DNA from: Craspedostauros australis
Taxonomy: Eukaryota > Bacillariophyta > Bacillariophyceae > Mastogloiales > Achnanthaceae
DNA: 64,000 nucleotides
Direction: 5' to 3'
NCBI GenBank assembly: GCA_026770025.1
Contig: JAMXDE010000030.1
Coordinates: 62,001-126,000, forward strand
Shown here: one piece after another, positions 18,330-27,341 of the stretch
Position numbering within the stretch: the stretch's first letter is position 1
Layout: each line of letters opens with the position of its first letter
Made by a program: the position numbers and the translations under genes
The notes under the pieces: generated by a model
Told to the model about the DNA's origin: nothing
What the model saw: the letters and a program-made list of their open reading frames with translations, nothing else
The model's database searches: none

Positions 18330-20972
18330 TTAGTGTGAATTTCCCTCGTCGCTCGTGGCATGTGTGTGGAAGCACGCGCGGGTGTCATTTTTTTTTGGGA
18401 CTGCTGGGCAGCACCACACGGGCGTTTCAGGCGCAGATGATGGGCAATGCTCACATACGAAGCAGACAACCTTCTTGCAGATGACACATCTTCCTCGTGC
18501 CGATCTCTGACCTTGCTTCAAGCGCCCATTGGTGTCCTTATAGACATTTGATAGCTGCTTCCGTGCTTTCACCAGGTGGTGATGGCCGATTCGGTGAGGT
18601 GATTGTTTCTGTTGCTGTTGTGGTTGGCTGTTGTTGTTGGTCGCGCTGTCGTTTGGCTCGTTGGATGCTTTCGCCCCATCGTCCACGTTATTGCAAGCGT
18701 GCCCTTGTGGCAGAATAGATGTGGTTTCCAGACACCGCGGCGTGTCATGTTCGTCGTTGCAGATCATGTCCTGCGCGAGCATGTTGATGAAGGTTCGCAG
18801 TGTAACCTGTTTGTGCCTGTGGCGAGAACCGAGATGATATGTGTACGCCTTCATTGCATCCACGACAGTGAGGGCGAACAATGTTGTAACCAGGCGGAAA
18901 TACCCGTCCTTTGTCACCCAGATCCTCTCGAGTCCCAACACATCTTGGCGGACATGATTGTGCGTGTCCACGGCATTGCACGCACCAAAATACTTACTCG
19001 CCACCTCGGCTCTTGGGACCTCCTTCATTTGATGCCCGCGTTCGTCGTCGATCCATCTCGCGATGTAGGGTGTGGATGCCCCCAAATGTCCTGATCCAGA
19101 GGAGAACACAAATGGAATCACTGAATTGCGCGAGTACTTGTATCCCAGGGCGTATATTTCTGTTGCGGTATCATCACGATCAACATCCCCATCGTCACAG
19201 TTGCGTTTCAGAAGCAGCTGTGTTCCGGAGGGCCAATCGCTCATCTTTTCTTGGAGAAACTTGAGAGGGAAGCCAGCGGACGAGGTTTTGATGATCCCAA
19301 TGAATCCAGAATTCGCCTTCGCAGCGATCTCCGAGCACGTCTGCACAGAGGCGAACCATGAATCTCCAATGAAAATGCTTCTTGGGAAGGAAAACTCTGA
19401 CGTGTCGATGTGAATGTTGTTTCGACCGATGTCATGCGTCGCCAGAGCCATGCGCAGAGAACAGGCAACAGTTGCTTTCCCGCAATCTCTCACGTGATCG
19501 GCCAGGTCCATCTCTCGCTTTCCGCGTTGAATCTCCAAATGAAGCATGATACCGGTTTCGCCATCAGCAACGGTTTTAAACTCCACCCCAAGTGGTTCCG
19601 GCTTGCGCGGAATGTGCGTCAGATGCGGAAGGTTTCCAGTGGGTGTCAGACGAGGCTTATACGCAGTCATGCTTTCGTCCATGACTTTTACCTGACCCGG
19701 AATGATCGTGTCACAACGACGTTTGTTGAATAACTCCACCCCAGGTTGAATTTGCCACCACTTGTCGCTGTGTTGCCTGGCCGGGTCAGAGAACAGGTAA
19801 GGAATGAAGTGTTCGCGGATGTGTTTGAATCGGTGGAAAGGCATGTGCTTTGTGAGATCTCTTACGTCACAGAAGCCTTCACTCATCCGGTCGCCCCAGA
19901 GCTTCGTGGTGGAATCCAGCTTGCCAACAAGCATGATCCCAAAAAACACCCACAATTCGCGCTCTGATACAGGCTGTTCGTTGCGACGGCCGCCAACATC
20001 AATTACGCCTGCATTGATTTGCCTGTTGAGAGCGTCAATTTGTTGCTTCCAATCACCTGGCCACAGATGTTGCACCAGTCCCAGCAGGTTGATGCGGTCA
20101 CGGTTGGTGTCATCTCGCAAACATTTTTTGCCGAAGTCAAAACCTGCCACACCAAGCTTGGTTTGAGGCTCGTCGTCGCGGTGTTGAATAGAATCGTCAT
20201 CAACTACTGTCCATGACACTGCATGCTTCTGCTTGCCAACTGTGACTGTAGTATTCATCAATTCATTCTTCTCCTCCATGTGTGAGTATCCTGCTGGCTC
20301 TTGTTCGCGTAGCATGACGTAGTCCAATTCATCACCCGCGAGCAAATCGCCTGTGCTCGGGTCAAACGTTGAATGCAGGTCACCTGTTGCATCATCGTCG
20401 CCGCAAATTGAGATTCCTGGCGCAGATCCATCCGCGTTTCGGTTGGAGACGTCCATGTCTGCGCCATGGCTGGCTGATGCGCTGTTAGGAAGGGATGAGA
20501 CATTGGAGCGTTGCGAGTAAGATGTGTCACTGAACGTTGATGTGGTGTGGCAGAGCTTGTGGTATCGCGAAGTCTTGTACAGTTTGTCTAGATCAGCTGA
20601 TCCTTTCCCAACACTCTGCGTGCGGATGAGCTCCTCGACACAGCTGCTGTCCAAATCGACTCGCGTCTTGTCCAGGAGAGTCAGCTTGGTACCTGCATGT
20701 TCACACACTGCGTTGATGGAACGCCAGTGCACAACCCAGTGATTCTTGGGGAGGGACTTGAGGACGATACCATACAGGATGCTTCGGACCTTGCCCTTGC
20801 TGTTTGCAGAGGTCACAAGAGGTCCACATGGACTCGATACGTGGCTTCCAGGACGGATCTTCATGGTGCGATGTTCAGTGGAGAGTAGATAGAGAGGAGG
20901 GCGATGTCGGTTGGGGTAGAGAAAAGCTGGTGCTGCACCTGTTGTTGGTGTTGCATCTGTTGCTGTTGCCAT
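18330..20972 (-). CDS. PiggyBac-type transposase (DDE_Tnp_1_7 family)
   Basis: Intact, intronless, 880 residues from the ATG at 20972. Residues about 285-710 form the piggyBac catalytic region, with the three acidic residues D432 (VKVMDESMTAYKP), D537 (FIGDSWFAS) and D669 (CNAVDTHNH). The first two motifs are textbook for the family; the third is the usual VD-x(2-3)-NH/Q form. The N-terminal 280 residues are variable, Ser/Asp-rich and acidic. Residues about 820-870 hold many Cys and His (CVICKKVVCFVCEHC), matching the C-terminal Cys-rich DNA-binding finger of piggyBac transposases. The family acts in the nucleus by cut-and-paste with hairpin intermediates. It is longer than typical (about 600 residues) because of the N-terminal extension. 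No frameshift or stop is present. Confidence 0.9.
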   Translation of the reverse strand: MATATDATPTTGAAPAFLYPNRHRPPLYLLSTEHRTMKIRPGSHVSSPCGPLVTSANSKGKVRSILYGIVLKSLPKNHWVVHWRSINAVCEHAGTKLTLLDKTRVDLDSSCVEELIRTQSVGKGSADLDKLYKTSRYHKLCHTTSTFSDTSYSQRSNVSSLPNSASASHGADMDVSNRNADGSAPGISICGDDDATGDLHSTFDPSTGDLLAGDELDYVMLREQEPAGYSHMEEKNELMNTTVTVGKQKHAVSWTVVDDDSIQHRDDEPQTKLGVAGFDFGKKCLRDDTNRDRINLLGLVQHLWPGDWKQQIDALNRQINAGVIDVGGRRNEQPVSERELWVFFGIMLVGKLDSTTKLWGDRMSEGFCDVRDLTKHMPFHRFKHIREHFIPYLFSDPARQHSDKWWQIQPGVELFNKRRCDTIIPGQVKVMDESMTAYKPRLTPTGNLPHLTHIPRKPEPLGVEFKTVADGETGIMLHLEIQRGKREMDLADHVRDCGKATVACSLRMALATHDIGRNNIHIDTSEFSFPRSIFIGDSWFASVQTCSEIAAKANSGFIGIIKTSSAGFPLKFLQEKMSDWPSGTQLLLKRNCDDGDVDRDDTATEIYALGYKYSRNSVIPFVFSSGSGHLGASTPYIARWIDDERGHQMKEVPRAEVASKYFGACNAVDTHNHVRQDVLGLERIWVTKDGYFRLVTTLFALTVVDAMKAYTYHLGSRHRHKQVTLRTFINMLAQDMICNDEHDTPRCLETTSILPQGHACNNVDDGAKASNEPNDSATNNNSQPQQQQKQSPHRIGHHHLVKARKQLSNVYKDTNGRLKQGQRSARGRCVICKKVVCFVCEHCPSSAPETPVWCCPAVPKKNDTRACFHTHATSDEGNSH

Positions 20973-21305
20973 GGTCGCAGTCGAGTTGCTATGTCCTCCT
21001 CATGACGTCATGATGACGCGAACAACGGAATTTAATTTTCAGACATGCTTCCGAGTGCGGATCCGAGTGGTCAAATATCATTCCGATCTCCATGGGAGCA
21101 CTAAACGCAAGCATACCTCCATACCATCGCACTCAAACACAATATAGACCATATGGTTGTGACCGCCTCGGAGAGAGGATTCTTAAATGATATCTATTGT
21201 ACAGATTGAGCCAAAGACCGCTAAGTCCGGAGACTTCAAAGATGGAGAGTCGAATTTCTCGAACAAAAGAGGCATGATCCTACCGGACTCCTGTAGAATT
21301 CTACG

Positions 21306-21327
21306 TGTAACCAACTGTAACCAATGA
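21306..21327 (+). repeat. Internal pair of TGTAACCAA units
   Basis: Two further copies of the subterminal motif (GTGTAACCAACTGTAACCAA), about 220 bp inside the right-hand array. Confidence 0.65.
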
Positions 21328-21542
21328 GATCCAAAAAAATTCCAGTCTGTCCGTCGTCCGATGGAAAAACCACACCAAGGGGGTCAACAAACAGATAAAG
21401 ATCGACAAGATGGTAGTAACAACAAGATAATGTTATTGCTTTCCTGGATAGCCCTGAGTCTTAAGTTTAGGTAGATGCAAAGAGATGTTCGATTGAGTGT
21501 CTATAACTTTAAGTCTGAGATCGGGAAAATTGGATCCAAAAT

Positions 21543-21584
21543 CTGTAACCAATTGTAACCAATTGTAACCAATTGTAACCAATT
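21543..21584 (+). repeat. Right subterminal repeat array
   Basis: Four consecutive TGTAACCAAT units at exactly 10-bp period, the mirror image of the left-hand array. Confidence 0.8.
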
Positions 21585-21592
21585 TTTGGGGT

Positions 21593-21608
21593 CCGGCTCT
21601 TTGAGGCA
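21593..21608 (-). repeat. Right terminal inverted repeat of the transposon
   Basis: CCGGCTCTTTGAGGCA, the reverse complement of 17826-17841, followed directly by GTAG. Confidence 0.9.
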
Positions 21609-21612
21609 GTAG

Positions 21613-22522
21613 CTTACTCTTTGCTTGTTTTCACTTCACTCCTCCATGCAGTTTTGGTGGGAGTATTGTCCTGGTGGTGTGCTCCCGCAGGCCGTGCTTT
21701 CTCGAGCGGCACTGCCCAAGATCAACAAGATCCCCTTCGTGATGTTCCTCCCGAATGGAGGTATCCTTCTCATAAATTTCAAATACCGCATGCGCGAGAG
21801 CAAAACGCCAACACGGACCAGTGACACAGACTTGCCAAGACCGCATTGTCTGGACAGAGCAACGTGATGTGCTTCGGGAATGATGCTGCTCCGTTGCTCT
21901 CCGAGGGCACGAGAAAGCGCACTGGCGACATCGAAATCAGAAGCGTCTCTCCTGCTCATCGGTCGACTTGGAACGAAACGTCAGGCTACTCGTGTGGTGT
22001 GTCTGGCACGAATCTGTTCGTGCGGAGACCATTGCCTCGAACACATCCCGTTGCCCTCTTGTTCTCTGAGGATAACAGGATCAACAGCCAGCGACGCTAC
22101 CCCAAGGGGAAATGGGTGTGCATGCGCAAGATGATCGCGACGCTGCGGGGGCGATCTGTGGACATGGACATACCCTTCTCTACGAAATTAGACTATCTCA
22201 CATACTGCACAAGTCTATAAATTAAAACTAAGGGAGTATTATTTAACGAAACAATTCCGAATCACGACTGTGCTTGCAGGCAACCAATCGTCGCAAACAA
22301 ACCAACAACAGTGAGCATCGCTTCCGGACTGACCCATCGCGTTGTTTGTGGCCAACGAACGCAAATCGAATCCTCAACGCAAAACCAATCACAAAACCAA
22401 ACAGCAACAATCCAAAAGCAAATCCTCCACACCAACACCGACATCAACATCGACACCAACACCAGCTCATCCCGTTGCTGTCTCCAGGCAACAGATAACA
22501 ATTCGCGGCAAATCGTACAACC
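21613..22522. other. Region between the transposon and the FN3 gene
   Basis: About 910 bp. Overlapping ORFs occur on both strands (plus 21846-22220, minus 21636-21959) and I cannot decide whether either is coding. On the minus strand a GTAAG precedes the insertion point. The last 250 bp is CAA/CAC-rich and is probably the 5' UTR of the downstream gene. Confidence 0.3.
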
Positions 22523-24058
22523 ATGTCGGTCCCAACCCCACCCAAGCCGACGTTTAAGGAAGCGACCGAGGTGAGTAAGTGATGCGCTGACGGGATGTGT
22601 CTCGCCGCGGTGTGCGTCGCGTAATGGCCGATGTGCTTGAAATTGCAGATCATGGTTTGGTCGCACGCTCTGCTCTGGCTTCGCATGGCAGAGTGACATG
22701 CCGATGCACAATGGACTTCTCCTCCCACGGCCACGCCGCAAGCAACGACGCTATCCAAGCCTATGTCGCGAATCACAACACAGTTCACCAATCAACATCT
22801 TCCGATGATGGGTTCTACATGAGATTGCTGAACAACAAGGCCCGAGGCCATGTTATGCTGATCCATTCTGTTATAATACATTACATTTGCGGAGGAAGAT
22901 GCATACGATTGATGAACTTGTGCGACCCGCGGCGTTGGTGGCTCCGCGAGAGGAATCTCATTGTCTGCCCTGGCACTCGTATGGTGAACCTTCAGACAAT
23001 ATCAACGCTGCGCCCATCCATCGTCCTTGCGGTGTCTCCCGTTTGGTCCTCTTCATCTTCCTATGTACCACTCCCTCGCTCTCTCTCTCTCTCGCTATCC
23101 GCCTGTAATCTCTTCGGCATCAAGCGCAAGGCCACGCTTCAATGAGGACAACCTTGTTCAAACCAGATCGACATTGAAATGACGATTCCATTATAAGAGA
23201 TTTATCCGAGGAGCCAACGACACGAGAGCAGGCGGAGCATGAGACGAGGCGAGGCGGAACAAAGTACGATGAGAGTCAGTGGAAAGGGGGCATCCGTTGT
23301 TCTGCTCATGTTCGGTAAAGTTTCAGTGACGAAACCCTTGTTTAGACTCCTTGGACGGAAACGCAATCATGACGACTCCAACATGTTAGATAGTATCAGA
23401 GAAACAATCCAAACATGAGCAGCGCAGCTTGCACATGCGCGCACGCACACGAGAGCAGGCATTCTGCCCATCACGAAGGGAGAAACGGATGATCACCGTT
23501 CGCATGTCGACAGTTTTGATGCGATGAAGCAACAAAGCAAAGGAAGACAGCAACAACATTCGTGGTTGTCATCACCATCCATCATCATCGTCGTCTCCGC
23601 TGCCCCTCATCACAACTCTGTTCCTTTTTCTTGCTGCTTGCTGTGTCCCATCACACGTACTTCCTATGAATCATTGAAACCCATTGTGTCCTATTCCACG
23701 CCTTCTGTGTTCACCACATGCGGCAACACTTCCCTTTCTGTGGCATGCATCATAACCACAACTTCAGACGACAATATCGATTGAATTCAATCCAATCAAC
23801 AGCATCACATCATACGAGCTGCAGTGGAAGCGAGTGGAACAAGAGTGGGCGGACTTCGGAAGAGAGGTAGTCGAAGGCAGCGACAAGAAGTTCACCATTG
23901 TGGCTGACGGTCTAGAACCAGGCACGACGTACTGCCTCAGACTGGTGGCCATGTCCGGATCAGACCAGAGCGACCCAAGTCCGGAGTTGATCATCGACAC
24001 AGAACAGGTTGGATGCGGGCCCAGCTCAGAAGGCGGAGGATGCTGCACCATCCAATGA
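22523..24058 (+). CDS. Tiny fibronectin type III protein with C-terminal CaaX box
   Basis: Exon 1 is 22523-22570 (ATG in ccATGt, 16 codons, donor GACCGAG/gtgagtaag) and exon 2 is 23768-24058 (acceptor acaacttcag). Both are phase 0, giving 112 residues. Joined, the protein reads as one FN3 domain over about residues 5-95: PTFKEATETTISIEFNP, then ITSYELQWKRV, then the family's hallmark LEPGTTYCLRLVA. The join falls inside the first beta strand, which supports the splice. The tail is GGGCCTIQ, where C-T-I-Q is a CaaX prenylation box and the adjacent Cys could be palmitoylated, so membrane anchoring on the cytosolic face is likely. The 1197-bp intron is much longer than its neighbours. It contains only unconvincing ORFs and a CTCTCT tract. 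Partner and role unknown. Confidence 0.72.
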
Positions 24059-24973
24059 TGATGGCTGGTTCAGGAATGAACAACGCAGCCCATCGCGCAG
24101 GGTGGGCGAAAGGTTAGTTCTGCCGCTGCTGCAACGCGCGCAGCTCAGGCACATTGTTAGTCACTCACGCACTCAATCAGACAGATGAATCACCAATCTG
24201 CGTCTGAAAGTACGACTGTGGATGCGTGCGCGTGTGCGTCGCGGGGTGCGAGCATATCAAGGCACCAACACGTGCTGAGGATGGGAGAATTATTGTAGAG
24301 GAATGGATATGGTACATGTGATAAAGTAATGCATCATGTAGTGGTAAGACACGAGCTACCCACAGACTTTCAAAGCTGTTGTTGTGTAGTCGGACCAAAC
24401 TCACATGAAAAAGACGACTCTACCGCAAGACAACACCTTGGGTGGGCGATGAAGATCTGATTGCATCAAACCGGACTGTTCGCGGGAGCCATCGCGTACA
24501 GACGAAACGCCACCATGTACATGCAGATGATCAGCAGTATTCTGGTTCCGATGCGTGCGAACATGTGATGTTCGCACAGTTCTCATTTTGGCGCCAATTC
24601 CTCCCTTGTCTTGGTTGGACGGAACAGAAAGGGAAGAGAATGGTGGCAAGGGGAACACGACAGAGCGAAGAACTTGGATCTTGCTCAGTTTGCGTGATGT
24701 GAAACACGCTCCACGATTCCGCCCACGACGGCTGCGAAACAACAACACGCCAGAATCGAGACGTTGCCAAGATACCAATTCGTGCGCTTGTGGCAAGAAG
24801 TGCAATACAAGTACTCGTGCACACATGAAGTCGACTCAACCTCCCGCCAACGCTTCATCGCACTCGCAGCCCCAGTGACGGCCATTGTGGTGGATGGATT
24901 GTGCATTCTCAACAGCCACCAGTGCACCACGAATCATAGAGCGCTGCCTCAGTGCTTCTTCGCCGCATCGCAG
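24059..24973. other. Intergenic
   Basis: About 915 bp between two plus-strand genes. Several overlapping short ORFs on both strands have random-looking composition. An open frame upstream of 24974 lacks any ATG. No repeat is seen beyond CGTGTGCGTGTGC-like stretches. Confidence 0.35.
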
Positions 24974-25606
24974 ATGAGCGACCCAGCCAAGCAAAGCGAA
25001 ATACTCGTCCACCACACGAGAACCATGCCGCATTTCCAACAGCAGCAGGCGCCACCGGCGCAGCCGAAATCACATGGCTTGCAGTGGCCGAAAGAAGGCA
25101 CCATGACGCATTTCGTGCCGGATGCGAACGGCGGCGTCCGGATGGCACAGTGGAATCACGATGCGCTCTTTCAGATCGGTGACACAGTGACGATCCACGG
25201 GATGGGAACCACGCAGATTGGTCGCCATCTCGACGGCAAGGTGGGAACGATCCTTCGCTTCACCCAGGCATCAGGCCGGTTCCTCATCCGGCTGCGCGAT
25301 GAAGCAGCGCGCCTTCCCATCAAGAGCGAAAACCTCAAGCTGGACGATGACATTGAGGTTTCGGTCCGCTTGCAACTTCCAGACGCGTCAGCGAGCGATG
25401 ACAAGGAGAATGAGCAGCCCGTGGTCAAGTCGGATGCCTCGCGGAAGCCGACGATGATGAAGTTCCTTCCAGGATCCATGCCCAACAAGCGAGTCGTCAT
25501 GATTCGACTTTCTGACGCGGAGACCACGGACATCAAGTGGATCTGGGCAACCATCCAAGCCAAACTGGGGTATTGTCCCACGCTGCTATCGATACCGAAG
25601 CATTGA
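24974..25606 (+). CDS. Unknown protein with a KOW/SH3-like domain
   Basis: 210 residues from the ATG at 24974 (the open frame begins earlier, but this is its first ATG). After a Gln/Pro-rich leader (FQQQQAPPAQP), residues 65-123 form a small beta-barrel motif: FQIGDTVTIHGM, LDGKVGTILRF, SGRFLIRL, LPIKSENLKL. This D-x-V...LNGxxG-x-V...GR-x-x-V pattern recurs in many algal proteins and is usually a protein-interaction module. The C-terminal part (VVMIRLSDAETTDIKWIWATI) is unrecognised. The 3' end is uncertain: a GT at 25570 and a CAG at 25624 would make a 55-nt intron and a different tail. No signal peptide or membrane segment is seen. Confidence 0.6.
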   Translation: MSDPAKQSEILVHHTRTMPHFQQQQAPPAQPKSHGLQWPKEGTMTHFVPDANGGVRMAQWNHDALFQIGDTVTIHGMGTTQIGRHLDGKVGTILRFTQASGRFLIRLRDEAARLPIKSENLKLDDDIEVSVRLQLPDASASDDKENEQPVVKSDASRKPTMMKFLPGSMPNKRVVMIRLSDAETTDIKWIWATIQAKLGYCPTLLSIPKH

Positions 25607-26357
25607 TTCTACGTTGTGGTGCAGAGTGCATCCAGTCGACGAAGGCCTCCGATATCTTCAGTCAGCGATTCTGCCACGGCATCAACCAACCAGATCGCTT
25701 CTTCGTGTATCGGGATCGGCACCATCCATCAGTCGCTTCGTTGGACGAAAGGTGTCGATGAATGCATCGTGATCAAACCAGCATCGTTGCTGTGCAGGTG
25801 GGAGTGCATGGCCGCCAGCTATGTGCTTCGACAACCAGGTGTAAGCATTCACCACAAGGCCGCCAGCCCCAACCATCGCATCCAACAAGCGTGCATACGA
25901 GTAGCAACAAGAGGATTTTCACAACCATGTCCAAGACAAAGGCCATCATCCGCAGCTCGTTTCCCATTGCGCCAGAACGCGAGCTTGGCGCTCAAAGCAC
26001 CACCGCCTCTGCTAAAGAAGCAACAACAATCCAATGCAACCAACAAAGAATATTATAAGTATTTCACAACTCACATGCTGTCCAGTCTAGGGCAATGGCT
26101 ACAACCATCCCTGTCGATCATCTGTATAACTCCAGCGTGGCACCCAACACGATCAACGAACACCACACAACGAACACAAACGCTCCGCTTGTCATCCGAA
26201 AGCATTCGTTGTTTGGATGCAATCACGTGGAGCATTCCATGCTACTGCTTGTTGTATTCAATTAAAACTGACGTTAACACCACACGGTACGAGTACAATC
26301 GAATCGTACACTGCCATATTATGCGACTGGAGCTTGCTAGTGATGAAACGCACACAC
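25607..26357. other. Intergenic between convergent genes
   Basis: About 750 bp. A plus-strand open frame (25616-26374) with no early ATG runs through it and looks non-coding by composition. The octamer TACGAGTA is at 26288-26295. No other feature is seen. Confidence 0.35.
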
Positions 26358-27224
26358 TCATGCAACCTCGTTGAATTGCTCCGTCAGGTTGACTTCGGTT
26401 CCATCCTTGGCACCAACGGACGGTTGACGATTGGCGTCAGAGTCTTCCTTCTTCTCTTCAAGGAAATCGCTGGCATACGTATTTCTGGTATGCGTGCTGC
26501 CTCCGCTCAGGACAGAGGACGTGGACAGACCCACCATGTCAGGCAACCCACTCGAACGCCGTGTCGTGCGGTACTGTGCCCATTGCAGGAGCTTCTCCGC
26601 AGATTGCCGAATGTCCTGTGCCTCTGTGTCTTCTTCCTCGTTCTTGTCCTCATCCTCGTCGTTGTCGCTGTCGCTGTCCTGGCCATCATCATCATTATCG
26701 TTGCTGTCATCGTCGCTGTCACCATCCTTGGCGCCGCTATCGCCGTTCTCATGATCATCGGTGAGGCAGGATGATTCATCGTCACCTTCATCCTCTGCCA
26801 CACGATGCGCCTTGCCGTTGTTCTTCGCTCGTACGGTGTCCGCCTTGCCCAGGTCCAGATTCGGCGTGGACAGCACCACCTTGCCGTTCGCTGTGGATCT
26901 GGCGGATTTGGTGGACTTGGCACCCGGCGACAGCGGATCGTCATGCTGCGGCGGCGACAGAACGGAAGTCATGTCGTCAGTCGTGAGCGTGGAGACCTGA
27001 TCCACGAAGGGAGGTGACGAGGAGTTGGCGGACATGCCCGCAACGCTCGCCGAGGTCTGCATCAGCTCCTGGCGAAGCCTCACGATCTCGCGCTTGGCGC
27101 TCTTCAGTTCGCCCTGCAGCGCCTGGATGACGGACACCTGCTCCGTGTACTTCGACTGGAAGTAGTCCCGCTCCTCCGTGAGGCAGAACACATCGTCATG
27201 CAGCTTCTTGAGTCCGAACACCAT
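26358..27224 (-). CDS. Coiled-coil protein with long acidic tract
   Basis: Single exon, 288 residues from the ATG at 27224. Residues about 1-65 form a predicted coiled coil with heptad-like spacing (LTEERDYFQSKY, IQALQGELKSAKREIVRLRQEL). A Ser/Pro-rich segment follows, then a strongly acidic stretch at about 150-205 (runs of Asp and Glu broken by Ser), then AEKLLQWAQYRTT and a polar tail. No enzyme domain is visible. Such proteins are usually scaffolds or chromatin- or cytoskeleton-associated, but nothing here decides which. The gene's own strand is chosen because the coiled coil would be meaningless on the other strand, where the acidic codons become a poly-Val/Ile/Ser artefact. Confidence 0.7.
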   Translation of the reverse strand: MVFGLKKLHDDVFCLTEERDYFQSKYTEQVSVIQALQGELKSAKREIVRLRQELMQTSASVAGMSANSSSPPFVDQVSTLTTDDMTSVLSPPQHDDPLSPGAKSTKSARSTANGKVVLSTPNLDLGKADTVRAKNNGKAHRVAEDEGDDESSCLTDDHENGDSGAKDGDSDDDSNDNDDDGQDSDSDNDEDEDKNEEEDTEAQDIRQSAEKLLQWAQYRTTRRSSGLPDMVGLSTSSVLSGGSTHTRNTYASDFLEEKKEDSDANRQPSVGAKDGTEVNLTEQFNEVA

Positions 27225-27307
27225 CGTGGATTGCGCGTATTGTGTCAATAGTATTGTTCCAATAACTCCAGTAACTCAATGAGTGCGATAACTTCAATGA
27301 GTGCAAT

Positions 27308-27341
27308 GCTCGAATGCTTTCAATGCTCGAATGCTTTCAAT
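27308..27341. repeat. 17-bp direct tandem duplication
   Basis: GCTCGAATGCTTTCAAT is repeated twice head to tail just upstream of the coiled-coil gene, in a longer stretch with several CAATGAGTGC/CAATGCTCG variants. Confidence 0.8.

Larger units (their letters stand above)
17826..21608 (-). mobile_element. Complete piggyBac-like DNA transposon, 3783 bp
   Basis: The ends are perfect 16-bp inverted repeats beginning TGCCTCAAAGAGCCGG. The sequence GTAG flanks both sides (17822-17825 and 21609-21612) as an apparent 4-bp target duplication. Inside each end is an array of about 10-bp units of TGTAACCAAT or its complement. One intact transposase gene is carried on the minus strand, occupying the middle. 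Structure and intact ORF suggest a recent insertion. Canonical piggyBac elements duplicate TTAA, which is not seen here. Confidence 0.85.

Noticed and set aside
22571-23767. Nested gene or additional exons inside the long FN3-gene intron
   Set aside because: ORFs such as 22887-23108 have no domain or matching splice phases, and the two outer exons join into a complete FN3 strand without them.
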